A stretch of 64,000 nucleotides of DNA from MSPOR6 sp964652195. GTDB taxonomy: Bacteria; Poribacteria; WGA-4E; WGA-3G. The notes beneath the pieces were generated by a model. That model had not been told where the DNA came from and ran no database searches. It saw only the letters and a program-made list of their open reading frames with translations. Both the position numbers and the translations under genes were made by a program. Below, piece after piece: positions 1 to 9,374 of the stretch (position 1 is the first letter of the stretch; every line of letters begins with the position of its first letter). The stretch spans positions 124,001-188,000 of the forward strand of contig CAZZBB010000057.1 of NCBI GenBank assembly GCA_964652195.1, read 5' to 3'.

Positions 1-1395
1 TAAACGGACCGTGTTATCTGTAAGTCCTATAGCAAGAGTATCACCATCAGGTGAATATGCTATAGAATTTATATCCTCACTGGTTTCAATTCTTTCTGAT
101 TTCGGTTTTCTTGAATATGTCTGTAAAACCCGTTTCCGTCCTTCCCAGAATAATACTCTTTCCATTTTGCCACCAGTAGCAATGGTATTTCCATCTGGTG
201 AGTACACTACTGACGTAAGTACAGAGATAAAGTTTCCTTTAAGGGCAGCTTTGTTTTGTCCTGTCTGTGTATCCCATAAAAGACCTGCTCTACCTTTACC
301 CACAGATGCAATCGTACTTCCATCAGGTGAATATGCTATAGAAATGACTGATCCACTATGCCCATCAATTGTTGATTTATGCTTAAGTGTTTCTAAATCC
401 CATAACATCACACTATCACCATTCCCTTTAGACGCCAACATCTTACTATCTGGAGAAAATGATAATGTAGATAACGCATAATCAGATGATTTGATTTCTT
501 TTCTGAATTCACCTGTTTCTGAATTCCATAATTTAATTGACTCATAATCACCTGTAGCGATTGTTTTGGTATCAGGAGATACTGCAACTATCGATAAATC
601 ATACAATGGCTTCAGCTCTATTGTTAATTTGTTATATCCACGTTTAGCATCCCATACTTTAACAGTGTTATCCCAACTCCCAGTAATTAAGGAGTTGCCA
701 TCTGATGTATACCCAACAAAATTTATGCTTTTATCATGTTCGGCATATAAGGGTATCATTTCTTCAGTCTCAATATTCCACAATAGGACAGCATTATCTT
801 CACCACCACTTACCAATGTCTTACCATCCATTGAAAATGATAATGACGTAATGGTATCCGTATGTCCTTTCAGTGTCGTAATATGTTGCCCATTTTCTAC
901 ATTCCACAACCTAATCTCCGATTCAAATATTCTTGTATTATCTTCATAATGTCCGTTTGCTGAAACAAGTGTTTGCCCATCAGGAGAAAACGCTAATGCT
1001 GAGATTATCCACGGATGTCCTTCCCTGCTAAACATCTGCTGACCAGTTTCTGCATCCCATGAACGAATAGTATGATCCGATCCGCCACTAGCAATAGTTT
1101 TCCCATTAGGTGAGAATAAAACCCTCTTAACACCTTTTTGATGGCCTGTGAGAAGCATCAGTACTTCGGGTTTATCAAATTGGACATCATAAAGCCAGAT
1201 CCCAATTTCACTGGCTACTGCAAGTTGTGTGCTATCCGGTGAGAAAGCAAAATTGCCACTGATCCTACTCTTACCGAGACGCATAACCGCATCTTCAGGG
1301 AGTTTCCATGTTGAGAAATCATCTGCATTAACATTAAATATAATAAAATAAATTATAATTATAAACGCGAGTGAAATTCGTATAAGATTTATCAT
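1..1395 (-). CDS. Exported WD40-repeat protein (3' end beyond window edge)
   Basis: The reading frame is open from an ATG at 1395 leftward to base 1 with no stop, so the C-terminus lies outside the window. The first ~25 residues form a hydrophobic signal peptide (MINLIRISLAFIIII...), followed by ADD and a chain of WD40 units with recurring SPDG/SPNGKTIASG and VRLWD-like strands, at least nine repeats. WD40 propellers are interaction scaffolds; the signal peptide places this one outside the cytoplasm. It lies 45 bp downstream of a second exported WD40 gene and mutL on the same strand, probably one transcription unit. The binding partner is unknown. Confidence 0.85.
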   Translation of the reverse strand, partial: MINLIRISLAFIIIIYFIIFNVNADDFSTWKLPEDAVMRLGKSRISGNFAFSPDSTQLAVASEIGIWLYDVQFDKPEVLMLLTGHQKGVKRVLFSPNGKTIASGGSDHTIRSWDAETGQQMFSREGHPWIISALAFSPDGQTLVSANGHYEDNTRIFESEIRLWNVENGQHITTLKGHTDTITSLSFSMDGKTLVSGGEDNAVLLWNIETEEMIPLYAEHDKSINFVGYTSDGNSLITGSWDNTVKVWDAKRGYNKLTIELKPLYDLSIVAVSPDTKTIATGDYESIKLWNSETGEFRKEIKSSDYALSTLSFSPDSKMLASKGNGDSVMLWDLETLKHKSTIDGHSGSVISIAYSPDGSTIASVGKGRAGLLWDTQTGQNKAALKGNFISVLTSVVYSPDGNTIATGGKMERVLFWEGRKRVLQTYSRKPKSERIETSEDINSIAYSPDGDTLAIGLTDNTVRL

Positions 1396-1440
1396 TATAT
1401 ATTTCCTCAACCAATTTCAATGTGAAATGTTGAATAACAT

Positions 1441-3339
1441 CTAACGTAACTCCCACAGAGATAGAGTACTATCGAAACTTCCCATCGTAAGTGTCTTACC
1501 ATCTGGAGATAATGCTAAGAATGCTCCGCCGTTGAGTTTGTCAATTTTCTCACCAGTTTTAATGTTCCATATATAGGTAGATTCCCATGTTCCAACAAGG
1601 ATTATTGAGTCATTGAGAGAAAAAAGTATTGAATAGATATCACCCATATATTTCTCACCGAAAGACTTGATAAAACGTCCAGTGTTAGCATTCCACAATC
1701 GAAGGTGTCCATCAACTCCACCTGATGCAATCAACTTTCCATCTGATGAATACACAACTGTAATAATACAGTGGGTGTGTCCGCTGAGTGTAATGATATG
1801 TTCTTTTGTGTCTATACTCCATAACCGAACAGTACTATCCCAACTACCACTTGCGATTGTTTTACCATCAGGAGAAAATGCCACACAATTTACTCCTCCA
1901 TAATGTCCTTTAAGTATTCCAATCAAATGATTTGTATTGGAATCCCAGATTCTAACTCTACCATCTCCACACCCCGTCACTATGAGTTTTCCATCAGGGG
2001 AATATGCCAAAGAAGTTACAAAACTCTTATGATCGTCCAAGATTCCTACGTTTTTACCAGTTTGAACATCCCACAAACGTACTGTTCCATCTGAACTACC
2101 ACTGGCAATTCTATTTCCATCCAGAAAATAAGCTACTGCAGATACAAGCTCAGTATGCTCCTTCAAAACCATTATTTCTTGGTGTGTGTTAACATCCCAC
2201 AATCGCACTGAATTGTCTACACTTCCTGAAACAATGGTTTTCCCATCTGGTGAATACATAACAGATGACACGTAATCTATATGTCCACTAAGAGTATGGG
2301 TAGTTATATGATCATGGGTGTGTGCATTCCACAACTGTATGGTATTTTCTGAACTTGCAGTCGCAATTATAGATCCATCCGGAGAATAGGTCACACTGAA
2401 TACTTGTTGTTTACCCCCTCCGTCATCTGGCACAAACCAATCATTTCCAAATCCACCTGAAGTCGTCACTTCTACATTTTCATCTGCCAATGTTGCTACT
2501 ATTTCTCCTGTATGAATATTCCATAAGCTAACTGTATAATCACTGTTTCCTGTCGCTATAGTATTGCCATCAGATGAATATGTAAATGATAACACACCTA
2601 TGTTATCATTATTAAGAGTATTAATCTTTCTCTCTTTAGAAATGTCCCATAAATTCACTGTCCCCCAACTATTTGTAGTTATAGTATTTCCATCAGGTGA
2701 AAAATGTATAGAACCATTGCTGGGACTTGCGAGAGATTTTATTTCTATACCTGATTTAGTATCCCACAAACGTATTTTCCAGTCCTTTCCTGTTGAAGCA
2801 AGGGTATTGCCATCTGGTGAGTATTTTACAGAAGTTACTGAATCCGTGTGTCCTTTAAGTTGATGAATTAATTGACCATTTTTTGAATCCCAAACTATAA
2901 TTGTATAATCAAAACTTCCAGTAACAACGGTTCTACCATCTGGAGAATAGTCAATGCAAGAAACCCCATGTGAGTGTCCGTTTAGACTAAATCTAAGTCT
3001 ACCTGTATTAACATCCCACAATTCACCTTGATTAGTAGCGATTGTATTCCCATCTGAAGAAAACACTAAATCGGATAAATAACCTGTCATTCTGATCAGT
3101 AGTACAAATTCTAATGTTTTATCAGATGTTAGTTTATAGATACGTACACCTAAAGAAGTGGGAACTGCGAATTTAGTACCGTCTGCCGAAAAGACTATAT
3201 TTCCTGTAATTACACCATCTCCAAGTAGAGCAATTAGTTGAGACGATCTATCAGGGACTATGTCATCATCCGCATTTACGTTGGGGATCGATGATGTGAG
3301 AATAAGAATTAGTCCAAGAAATAGATACCAGACTCTCAT
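1441..3339 (-). CDS. Exported WD40-repeat beta-propeller protein, 632 aa
   Basis: The N-terminus MRVWYLFLGLILILTSSIPNVNA is a signal peptide with likely cleavage after NADD-adjacent Ala. The rest is an almost continuous array of about a dozen or more WD40 units, each with a YSPDGxxIASGS strand and an (I/V)RLWD/N-type end; 14 blades would mean two stacked propellers. A small insertion rich in Gly/Asp lies near residues 290-315 (TTSGGFGNDWFVPDDGGGK). An AAGG-type ribosome site precedes the ATG. It starts 38 bp after mutL and is followed by a paralogue. A surface or periplasmic scaffold is the likely role; no catalytic motif is visible. Confidence 0.88.
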   Translation of the reverse strand: MRVWYLFLGLILILTSSIPNVNADDDIVPDRSSQLIALLGDGVITGNIVFSADGTKFAVPTSLGVRIYKLTSDKTLEFVLLIRMTGYLSDLVFSSDGNTIATNQGELWDVNTGRLRFSLNGHSHGVSCIDYSPDGRTVVTGSFDYTIIVWDSKNGQLIHQLKGHTDSVTSVKYSPDGNTLASTGKDWKIRLWDTKSGIEIKSLASPSNGSIHFSPDGNTITTNSWGTVNLWDISKERKINTLNNDNIGVLSFTYSSDGNTIATGNSDYTVSLWNIHTGEIVATLADENVEVTTSGGFGNDWFVPDDGGGKQQVFSVTYSPDGSIIATASSENTIQLWNAHTHDHITTHTLSGHIDYVSSVMYSPDGKTIVSGSVDNSVRLWDVNTHQEIMVLKEHTELVSAVAYFLDGNRIASGSSDGTVRLWDVQTGKNVGILDDHKSFVTSLAYSPDGKLIVTGCGDGRVRIWDSNTNHLIGILKGHYGGVNCVAFSPDGKTIASGSWDSTVRLWSIDTKEHIITLSGHTHCIITVVYSSDGKLIASGGVDGHLRLWNANTGRFIKSFGEKYMGDIYSILFSLNDSIILVGTWESTYIWNIKTGEKIDKLNGGAFLALSPDGKTLTMGSFDSTLSLWELR

Positions 3340-3377
3340 TGAATTAACCTTCTTATTCGGCGTTAATTTACGAAATA

Positions 3378-5258
3378 TTAACGATGAAAACGACGTTCTA
3401 ATTCATCACGACCCATTTCTATGATGATAGGTCTGGAGTGAGGACAATTGAAAGGGAGTTTGGCGTGTGATAACTCTCGGATAAGATTAATCATCTCTTT
3501 AGAATCTAAGGTATCACCAGCCTTTACTGCTGATCGACAGGATAACGTAATCAGAGCATCATCAATTGCTTTTGGTATTTCTACATCAGCATGTGGTTGT
3601 TCTGGCAGTTTATCAAGAAGATCTGTGACTGTTTGTCCTGCTAATCGGGTAGGGAGTGTGGATGGAATAGCTCGAATGAGGATTGTATTACCTCCAAAGT
3701 CTTCTAAATCGAAACCGATTTTCTTAAATATATCTCCATGTATCTTTAGTAAACCAATTTGTTGAGGAGTGACTTCTAAGGTAATAGGTAGCAATAGACC
3801 CTGGACAGGAATACCGTCAGTCTTTAACTGATTAACAAATCGTTCATATAGTACACGTTCCGCAGCAACATGCTGATCAATAAAAAAGATTCTATCTTCA
3901 CCTTCAGCAACAATATAGGTCTTAAATAGATTTGTCTTCAGTTCAACATTTTCAAAATCAAGTAATTTTAGTTTTACACCATCTGGAATAGATTGTTGTG
4001 GGAGAACAACAGTAGTTCCTGAAACCTTACTTGTAGGTTTAGTTTCTTCTTCAGGTTGTGCTTCTGTTACTACAGATTTAGGTTCAACTTTTTCAATACG
4101 TTCTTCTATCGGTTCAGACGTGTTAATAGGTTCAATTCTATGATCTGTTGAAGTCGTAGGTTTGACTTGGGGTTGGGGTGTTGTAGTTTCAGGTGTTGGA
4201 TCTGGATGTAATTCTTCAGGTGTTTCCTCTTCAGATGTTTCAATAGAAGTTTCTATTTTAGGTATGAATTTTTCTTTATTAATAACGCTTCGTAAAACCT
4301 TAACAATTCCACTAAAGATCGTTCTCTCGTTTCTGAACCGTACTTCTGTCTTAGCAGGATGAACATTCACATCAACTGTATCAGGTTCAAGAATCATAAA
4401 TAGAAATGCAACCGCATGCCGATCCTTTTGGACTGTCGCACTTAAACCTTCCCTTAATGCTGCTCCAAGCATTTGACTCCGTATCGGACGTTGATTCATG
4501 AAAAAGAGTTGATATTCACGATTTGCCTTAGTAAAATCAGGTTTGCCTAATAATCCTAATAGTTTGAATTCAGGTAATTCCTCTTCGAATTCTATTACAT
4601 TATCTGCAAATTCTTTACCATATAATAGTCTTGTACGTTCCATGTAGGAATCACACGCACGTACATCTAAAATCGTCCGAGTATTATGTGTTAAAGAAAA
4701 ATGAATAGTCGGATGTGCTAAGGCTGCCCAGGTAACATGGTTAGTGATATGGTTAATCTCTGTGGTATCTGTCTTAAGAAACTTAAGACGGGCAGGGATA
4801 TTATGGAAAAGATTGCTAATTGAGATATGAGTTCCGGGAGAACAACCACTCTCTTCAACTGATCGAAATACACCACCATCAACATTTATCTGGGCCCCTT
4901 GAATGGCATCAGGAGTACGAGTAAGAAGTTCAAATTCAGATACAGACGCAATACTTGCCAATGCTTCACCCCGAAATCCAAAAGTATGGATATTCTCAAG
5001 ATCCTCAATTTGACTCACCTTACTTGTTGCATGACGTTCAATTGCGAGTAGAGCATCCTCACGTTCCATACCGATACCATTATCTGAAACACGGATCAGT
5101 GCTTTTCCACCTGCCCGAATTTCTACTCTAATACTTGTACTCTCCGCGTCAATTGCATTTTCAATTAACTCTTTTACAACAGAGGCAGGACGTTCGACTA
5201 CTTCACCTGCAGCAATTTTATTCGCAACATCTGATGATAGGATTTTTATTTTTGACAT
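3378..5258 (-). CDS. mutL: DNA mismatch repair protein MutL
   Basis: MutL couples MutS mismatch recognition to strand incision. The N-terminal GHKL ATPase shows ELIENAIDA (residues 30-38), DNGIGM (59-64) and GFRGEAL (94-100). A long Pro/Glu/Thr-rich linker spans about 335-425. The C-terminal domain carries DQHVAAERVLYE (461-472), matching the DQHAx2Ex4E metal-binding endonuclease motif with Val for Ala, plus SCR (573-575) and CPHSRP (605-610). This is therefore the endonuclease-type MutL found in bacteria without MutH. Length (626 aa) is normal. It is followed at 38 bp by WD40 genes that have no evident repair role. Confidence 0.97.
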   Translation of the reverse strand: MSKIKILSSDVANKIAAGEVVERPASVVKELIENAIDAESTSIRVEIRAGGKALIRVSDNGIGMEREDALLAIERHATSKVSQIEDLENIHTFGFRGEALASIASVSEFELLTRTPDAIQGAQINVDGGVFRSVEESGCSPGTHISISNLFHNIPARLKFLKTDTTEINHITNHVTWAALAHPTIHFSLTHNTRTILDVRACDSYMERTRLLYGKEFADNVIEFEEELPEFKLLGLLGKPDFTKANREYQLFFMNQRPIRSQMLGAALREGLSATVQKDRHAVAFLFMILEPDTVDVNVHPAKTEVRFRNERTIFSGIVKVLRSVINKEKFIPKIETSIETSEEETPEELHPDPTPETTTPQPQVKPTTSTDHRIEPINTSEPIEERIEKVEPKSVVTEAQPEEETKPTSKVSGTTVVLPQQSIPDGVKLKLLDFENVELKTNLFKTYIVAEGEDRIFFIDQHVAAERVLYERFVNQLKTDGIPVQGLLLPITLEVTPQQIGLLKIHGDIFKKIGFDLEDFGGNTILIRAIPSTLPTRLAGQTVTDLLDKLPEQPHADVEIPKAIDDALITLSCRSAVKAGDTLDSKEMINLIRELSHAKLPFNCPHSRPIIIEMGRDELERRFHR

Positions 5259-5461
5259 GTAAATTAATTGCCAGATTTACTGGTTTCTCCATTTAATAGG
5301 ACTAATATTGTAGGAACACAGCAGGTGTTAAAATTCTGAAGAAATACAAGGATAGAATGTGATTAAAGTTAGCGACATTAGATGTTAACGATACCTAATT
5401 TAGCATTAAAAAAGCAATATATCAAGTAAATAGAAATTAGGCACATTCTGAAGATAATTCA

Positions 5462-6541
5462 CTATTTGAGTATCTTCTCTTCACCATCAGTCCGTATTTC
5501 TTCAAGTTTAGTAATCGCTCTCTCTAAAGCCTGAAGATCATCAGGATATTCACCCCAATGAAGTTCCTTTAACAATGAAAAGGCTACTGGATTTTCAAGC
5601 TTTGTTTTTCTTCTCTCCTTTTTGCTGGATTGAAAAAAATCTTGATGATCCCTAATCATCTTATCTACGTTTTTTTGTGCTTGATCTAATTCTACCATAT
5701 AGCGTTCGTAATAACGAGGTCTTACACGTGGTGGTAGAATCTCACCATCTGATTTATAATATACGATGTTTTTCCCGTCAGGAATCACACCATACACCAT
5801 CAGGTCATATTTCTCTTTACGACTTAGTCGACCACCAGTGAATTTCGAGAAGAACTCCTTATTCACTACATAAGCAGACACAGTTTCTAACTTGTCTGAT
5901 ACCAAGGATTCGTACGAAGCAACAATCCAGAACTTAAGATAGGCGTCTTCGTATTCTCTCCAAGTATCAATATATGGTGGTAATTGTAGACTATTTCGCA
6001 TAGCTTCCTTTTTATTTCGACCAACCACCCGCCATAAATTACGCCTATTTACCATATACATCCTACGTTGCATTACCACTCTGTAGTCCATATAATCTGC
6101 TAATGGTTGTCCTAATTCCAAATTCTGTTTAAGCCATTTTTCTTGAGGATATGCTTTGTCTAATTTTGTCGGATAATTCGATCCAAATTCATTCCGATAT
6201 ACCTGATACCATTTACTTTTCATTTCTGATACTGTAAAGGGTTGATACTTATCACGAATCATTTGAAGGTCTATCCGTTCCCATTCAAGCTGGATAGGGT
6301 GTTTCTTTTCTATTTCTGCCACAGGTATATCCTTATATAATTTCGGTTCAACAAAAGAAAGGTCATAGGTATGAATGTGTTCAACGGATTCACCTTCTGG
6401 TGTTACATGTTCGTGGGGGATTGAGGGTGGTATATTTACGAAAATTGGTGTAGGATTAATTACTAATTGAGAATAAACGAAGTATGAAATAATACCAAAT
6501 ACGAGAATAGCGAGAATTAGGAGTATAAACTTCTTCATCAA
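5462..6541 (-). CDS. Membrane-anchored protein of unknown function, 359 aa
   Basis: One N-terminal hydrophobic segment (residues about 4-24, FILLILAILVFGIISYFVY) anchors a large soluble domain. A short His motif PHEHVTPEG...EHIH follows the anchor at about 42-58. The remainder is charged, helical and Tyr/Trp-rich, with many Arg/Lys-Glu pairs and a coiled-coil-like C-terminus (residues about 285-355). No enzyme motif is recognised. It is convergent to nothing and separated from mutL by about 200 bp; the region upstream of its start holds the divergent promoter of the tRNA-like locus. I do not recognise the family. Confidence 0.7.
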   Translation of the reverse strand: MMKKFILLILAILVFGIISYFVYSQLVINPTPIFVNIPPSIPHEHVTPEGESVEHIHTYDLSFVEPKLYKDIPVAEIEKKHPIQLEWERIDLQMIRDKYQPFTVSEMKSKWYQVYRNEFGSNYPTKLDKAYPQEKWLKQNLELGQPLADYMDYRVVMQRRMYMVNRRNLWRVVGRNKKEAMRNSLQLPPYIDTWREYEDAYLKFWIVASYESLVSDKLETVSAYVVNKEFFSKFTGGRLSRKEKYDLMVYGVIPDGKNIVYYKSDGEILPPRVRPRYYERYMVELDQAQKNVDKMIRDHQDFFQSSKKERRKTKLENPVAFSLLKELHWGEYPDDLQALERAITKLEEIRTDGEEKILK

Positions 6542-6721
6542 ATACCATCATACGGAAATATAGTAGAATACTATTTTGAAGAGAATGATTCCAGATATTA
6601 TTTAAGCAATTATAACTGTTTCACACTATAGAATTATACTCGTATGGATATCATAATTCAATATGAGTTCTATCTAAAAAGTGAAATTATTCAGGAATCA
6701 CACACTCAATCGTCACAATAT

Positions 6722-6750
6722 TTGACAAAATAACGTTAGACCCATATAAT
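6722..6750 (+). promoter_or_regulatory. Perfect-consensus sigma70-type promoter
   Basis: TTGACA at 6722-6727 and TATAAT at 6745-6750 are both exact consensus hexamers with an optimal 17-nt spacer. Transcription would start near 6757, about 64 nt before the tRNA-like element and 270 nt before the PhyH gene. A promoter this strong is what one expects for a stable RNA. Confidence 0.75.
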
Positions 6751-6820
6751 TACCACATTGAATAGATAAACCATTGAATACATACTTCTTCAGGTCTATT
6801 CTACATAAAATCTATATTCT

Positions 6821-6945
6821 AACTCTGGGTCGTGTGAATGCGTTATCGGGTCGCGGGTTCGACTCCTGCCAACAGGTGGAATGTAATGTAAAACCTGTTG
6901 TAGCTCAGTGGTAGAGCATCTGTATTCCGTTTCTTATCCAGAGTT
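6821..6945 (+). tRNA. Candidate circularly permuted tRNA or tRNA-like RNA
   Basis: The 3' half of a tRNA precedes its 5' half. T-arm: stem GCGGG (6853-6857) and CCTGC (6865-6869) around loop TTCGACT. Acceptor 3' strand CAACAGG (6870-6876) pairs perfectly over 7 bp with CCTGTTG (6894-6900), across a 17-nt spacer (6877-6893). Positions 8-9 are TA. D-arm: GCTC (6903-6906), loop AGTGGTA, GAGC (6914-6917). The outer ends pair too: 6821-6830 with 6936-6945 (10 bp, one G-U) and 6836-6842 with 6921-6927 (7 bp, two G-U). No CCA is encoded and no canonical 5-bp anticodon stem is visible, so the anticodon cannot be assigned. It could instead be the remnant of a collapsed tandem tRNA pair. Confidence 0.55.
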
Positions 6946-7026
6946 TTCGTTTGATCTGAAGTGATAGTATTATTCATTTCGCTTAAGTTATGATACCATC
7001 ATTCAGACATCTGGAGGATTGTAGAA

Positions 7027-7878
7027 ATGAATCAACATGATTATACAGTCACTGAATCGGAAATAAACTTTTTCAAAACATTCGGTTACCTCAGTTTTCC
7101 ACAATTAATGGCAGATAGAATCAGAGCAATTCAAGATGCCTTTGAGTCAGTATGGGAAGAACGTGGTGGTGGACATAACGGGAAACCCCATGAAGGTACA
7201 GCACGTTCCTGCATTGTTCCTTTCATAGATCAAAGTGAAGAGCTGTGTTCTTTACTTGATGATCCTCGCATCCTTGCTATAGCAAAAACACTTCTTGGAG
7301 ATGATTTTAACTATATGGGGAGCGACGGTAATTTCTATGTAGGAGATACAGGATGGCATTCTGATGGTGGACATAAATTAGAAGATCCAATGCACATAAA
7401 AATTGCATTCTATCTGGATCCTTTAACACGTGATTCTGGGGCATTACGTGTAATTCCTGGAAGTCATCTTTTCGGTGATAATTATGCCGATGGTCTGAGC
7501 AAACAAGTAGGAAAAAGTCAGGAAATGTGGGAAATACACGGAATGGATGTACCAGCAGTTGTGTTTGAAACTACCCCAGGTGATCTCGTACTGTTTAACC
7601 ACAATACGAAGCATGCAGCCTTTGGTGGTGGTAAAAGAAGACGTATGTTTACTATGAATCTTTGCCAACGGTATCCAGATGAAAAATTGGAAGCATTACA
7701 AGCTTATATTGCAGGTTCTGCACGTTTTTGGATAGATCGTAAATATAGTGATATAATGGTAAAAACCGCGACCCCAGAACGTGAAATTCATCTGGAACAG
7801 GTTAGAGCAAACGATGGTCATCTCGCAGAATTATCACAGCAAGCACGAGAAAGTATGAGTGAACCATCACGTGGATGA
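7027..7878 (+). CDS. Phytanoyl-CoA dioxygenase (PhyH) family protein
   Basis: This is a Fe(II)/2-oxoglutarate-dependent oxygenase of the PhyH family (283 aa, normal length). The facial triad is visible as H111-x-D113 in WHSDGG and a distal H196 in NTKHAAFGGG, followed by an Arg (about 205-206) that would bind 2-oxoglutarate. The family hydroxylates diverse small substrates, so the substrate here cannot be named. The start ATG at 7027 is preceded by TGGAGGA. Its 3' end overlaps the convergent sugar-isomerase gene by 12 nt. It may be transcribed from the strong promoter at 6722. Confidence 0.9.
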   Translation: MNQHDYTVTESEINFFKTFGYLSFPQLMADRIRAIQDAFESVWEERGGGHNGKPHEGTARSCIVPFIDQSEELCSLLDDPRILAIAKTLLGDDFNYMGSDGNFYVGDTGWHSDGGHKLEDPMHIKIAFYLDPLTRDSGALRVIPGSHLFGDNYADGLSKQVGKSQEMWEIHGMDVPAVVFETTPGDLVLFNHNTKHAAFGGGKRRRMFTMNLCQRYPDEKLEALQAYIAGSARFWIDRKYSDIMVKTATPEREIHLEQVRANDGHLAELSQQARESMSEPSRG

Positions 7879-8697
7879 TGTATCATTCCACACTTTACGA
7901 ACATACTTAACTGACTCTTCAAACCCTTTTCGTTCTTGACGACTGGCTTCCTCAATACTGAGCCAACCATCGTAATTAAATTGTCGTAGACGGGAGAGGA
8001 TTTGTTGAATTGGAGATACTCCTGTCCCAACACGGACCGGTTCAAATGAACCTGCTTCCTTCATGTCGAATATATGAAGCACCACAATTCGATCCAAAAC
8101 CTTCTCAAAAAGATCAAGGACATCTTCATTTAAAACAAGAGGGTTTGCTGTATCAAAACAGACTCCAAGGGGTGTATCCAATAGTTCATTAAGGATTTCT
8201 AAGAAAACCTTAGACGGTTGTGAAAAATCCCAATAATGCCATGGTGCCCCTTTCGTATGATTCTCATAAGCAAGTGTGACCCCATGTTTTTCTGCTTCAT
8301 CAAGGGCATGTCGAAATCCTTCGGTTATCCATCGAATTCCATCCTCACGTTTTATCCCAGGATGCTTCTGTCCTGCAGTCACCCGGACAAATTTAGCACC
8401 TAAATCTTTTGCTAATATAATATCTGTTTTTAGATCATCCAATTCCTCTGTACGCTTTTTCTTATCAGGATGTGTAAAGTCAGAATAACAGGCTATCATA
8501 CATGCTTCTATTTTACTTTTTGCGAGTATCGCCCTTACATTGTTGATTGTTTTATCACTACGATCTGGAAAGAATTTAATACTAAAATCAACTCCATCTA
8601 AACCTAATTCAGCAGCAAGATCAATCCAATCCGTCACCGTACTTTTTCCTGAGAAGATGTCGTCGTAAAGAGATACTGGAAGACAACTAAGTTTCAT
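7867..8697 (-). CDS. Sugar phosphate isomerase/epimerase (xylose-isomerase-like TIM barrel)
   Basis: This 276-aa protein has the AP-endonuclease-2/xylose-isomerase TIM-barrel pattern: LGLDGVDFS near the N-terminus, a metal-ligand Glu in TLAYENHTKG (about 145-155), FDTANP (about 188-193), HIFDMK (about 220-225) and the terminal YDGWLSIEEA Glu. Relatives isomerise or epimerise sugars and polyols, or act on inositol. It is convergent with the PhyH gene and overlaps it by 12 nt. A paralogue lies at 55544-56305. Substrate unknown. Confidence 0.85.
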   Translation of the reverse strand: MKLSCLPVSLYDDIFSGKSTVTDWIDLAAELGLDGVDFSIKFFPDRSDKTINNVRAILAKSKIEACMIACYSDFTHPDKKKRTEELDDLKTDIILAKDLGAKFVRVTAGQKHPGIKREDGIRWITEGFRHALDEAEKHGVTLAYENHTKGAPWHYWDFSQPSKVFLEILNELLDTPLGVCFDTANPLVLNEDVLDLFEKVLDRIVVLHIFDMKEAGSFEPVRVGTGVSPIQQILSRLRQFNYDGWLSIEEASRQERKGFEESVKYVRKVWNDTSST

Positions 8698-9036
8698 ATA
8701 TTCCCATTATATTGATATAACAATTAAGATTGGTCATTAGAAGATTGATAGACATTATATTCTATACAGTTAGGGTATGCAAGGATTTGTTGTACGCACC
8801 TTTCTTACTGAATTCTATATAGTCATATAAAAGAGTGTGTAAAGTTATTGGCATGAATATCATGGATCATACAGTTTTTAGTTTTAGTTATTTACGCATA
8901 TCCCATTAATTATTTATTTTATGGGTACTTTGTTCTTGGCATGTATTATATTGAAGCATAGGGTATTTATTCTGTAAATTACTGCTTTTTAGTGATTCAC
9001 AATAGTAATATAATTATTGTTTAAATGTTGAAAACA

Positions 9037-9122
9037 GTTGCATTTTTTGTCACATGGTGTGACATTGGTAAAACCTCTCTCCCGTCAGCACTACACTGGG
9101 TTTATAGCCGCTTTTTTATAGG
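9037..9122 (+). repeat. Dispersed hairpin repeat family 1, copy A
   Basis: The core is GTCACA-TGG-TGTGAC, a 6-bp inverted repeat, followed about 35 nt later by CTACACTGGGTTTATAG. Other copies are at 9375-9462 (plus), 33691-33790 (minus) and 62206-62305 (plus). Relative to copy B the palindrome carries paired T-to-C and A-to-G changes that keep the stem. Confidence 0.6.
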
Positions 9123-9173
9123 GACATATATTTGCCTAACTATAAAAAAATGTAAGATCGGGGATCGGAATAC

Positions 9174-9260
9174 AGAAATCAAGGAATCAAGGAATCAAGG
9201 AATCAACGGTATGAATGACATTTAGTCATTCCCCGGGTATGAATGACATTTAGTCATTCC
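9174..9260 (+). repeat. GAATCAAG tandem run plus two REP-like hairpins
   Basis: Three to four tandem GGAATCAA units lead into two direct copies of GGTATGAATGACATTTAGTC followed by ATTCCCC. Each copy forms the hairpin GAATGAC-ATTTA-GTCATTC (9213-9231 and 9241-9259). A third copy with a compensated stem lies at 13053-13071, also behind GAATCAAG repeats. Confidence 0.7.
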
Positions 9261-9374
9261 CCGCCTACAGAAGAGAAGATTGAGTAATTGAACCAATAGG
9301 GAGGTTCCGTCCCTACAAAGAGGAAGTATACCACTAAGAAGTATTCTTAATAATGGGATACGCTTTAGTAAAAT

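Larger units (their letters stand above)
6542..7026. other. Intergenic region holding promoter and tRNA-like gene
   Basis: This 485-bp gap separates the divergent genes at 6541 (minus) and 7027 (plus). It contains a perfect-consensus promoter (6722-6750) and a permuted tRNA-like element (6821-6945). A GGAGG-like ribosome site (CTGGAGGA, about 7012-7019) precedes the PhyH start. Nothing else is recognisable in the AT-rich remainder. Confidence 0.6.

Noticed and set aside
11..949. Plus-strand open frames opposite the first WD40 gene
   Set aside because: They are antisense shadows of the minus-strand WD40 frame, which has coherent repeats and a signal peptide.
6894..6945. A conventional tRNA-Gly(TCC) reading of GAGCATCTGTATTCCG
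   Set aside because: Positions 34-36 could be read as TCC, but no 3' anticodon strand, T-arm or acceptor follows downstream; the only matching 3' half is upstream, so an ordinary tRNA is not possible.
6821..6945. Permuted tmRNA
   Set aside because: The D-arm is a full canonical tRNA D-arm, there is no tag reading frame within reach, and the acceptor stem lacks the G-U pair expected for Ala charging.
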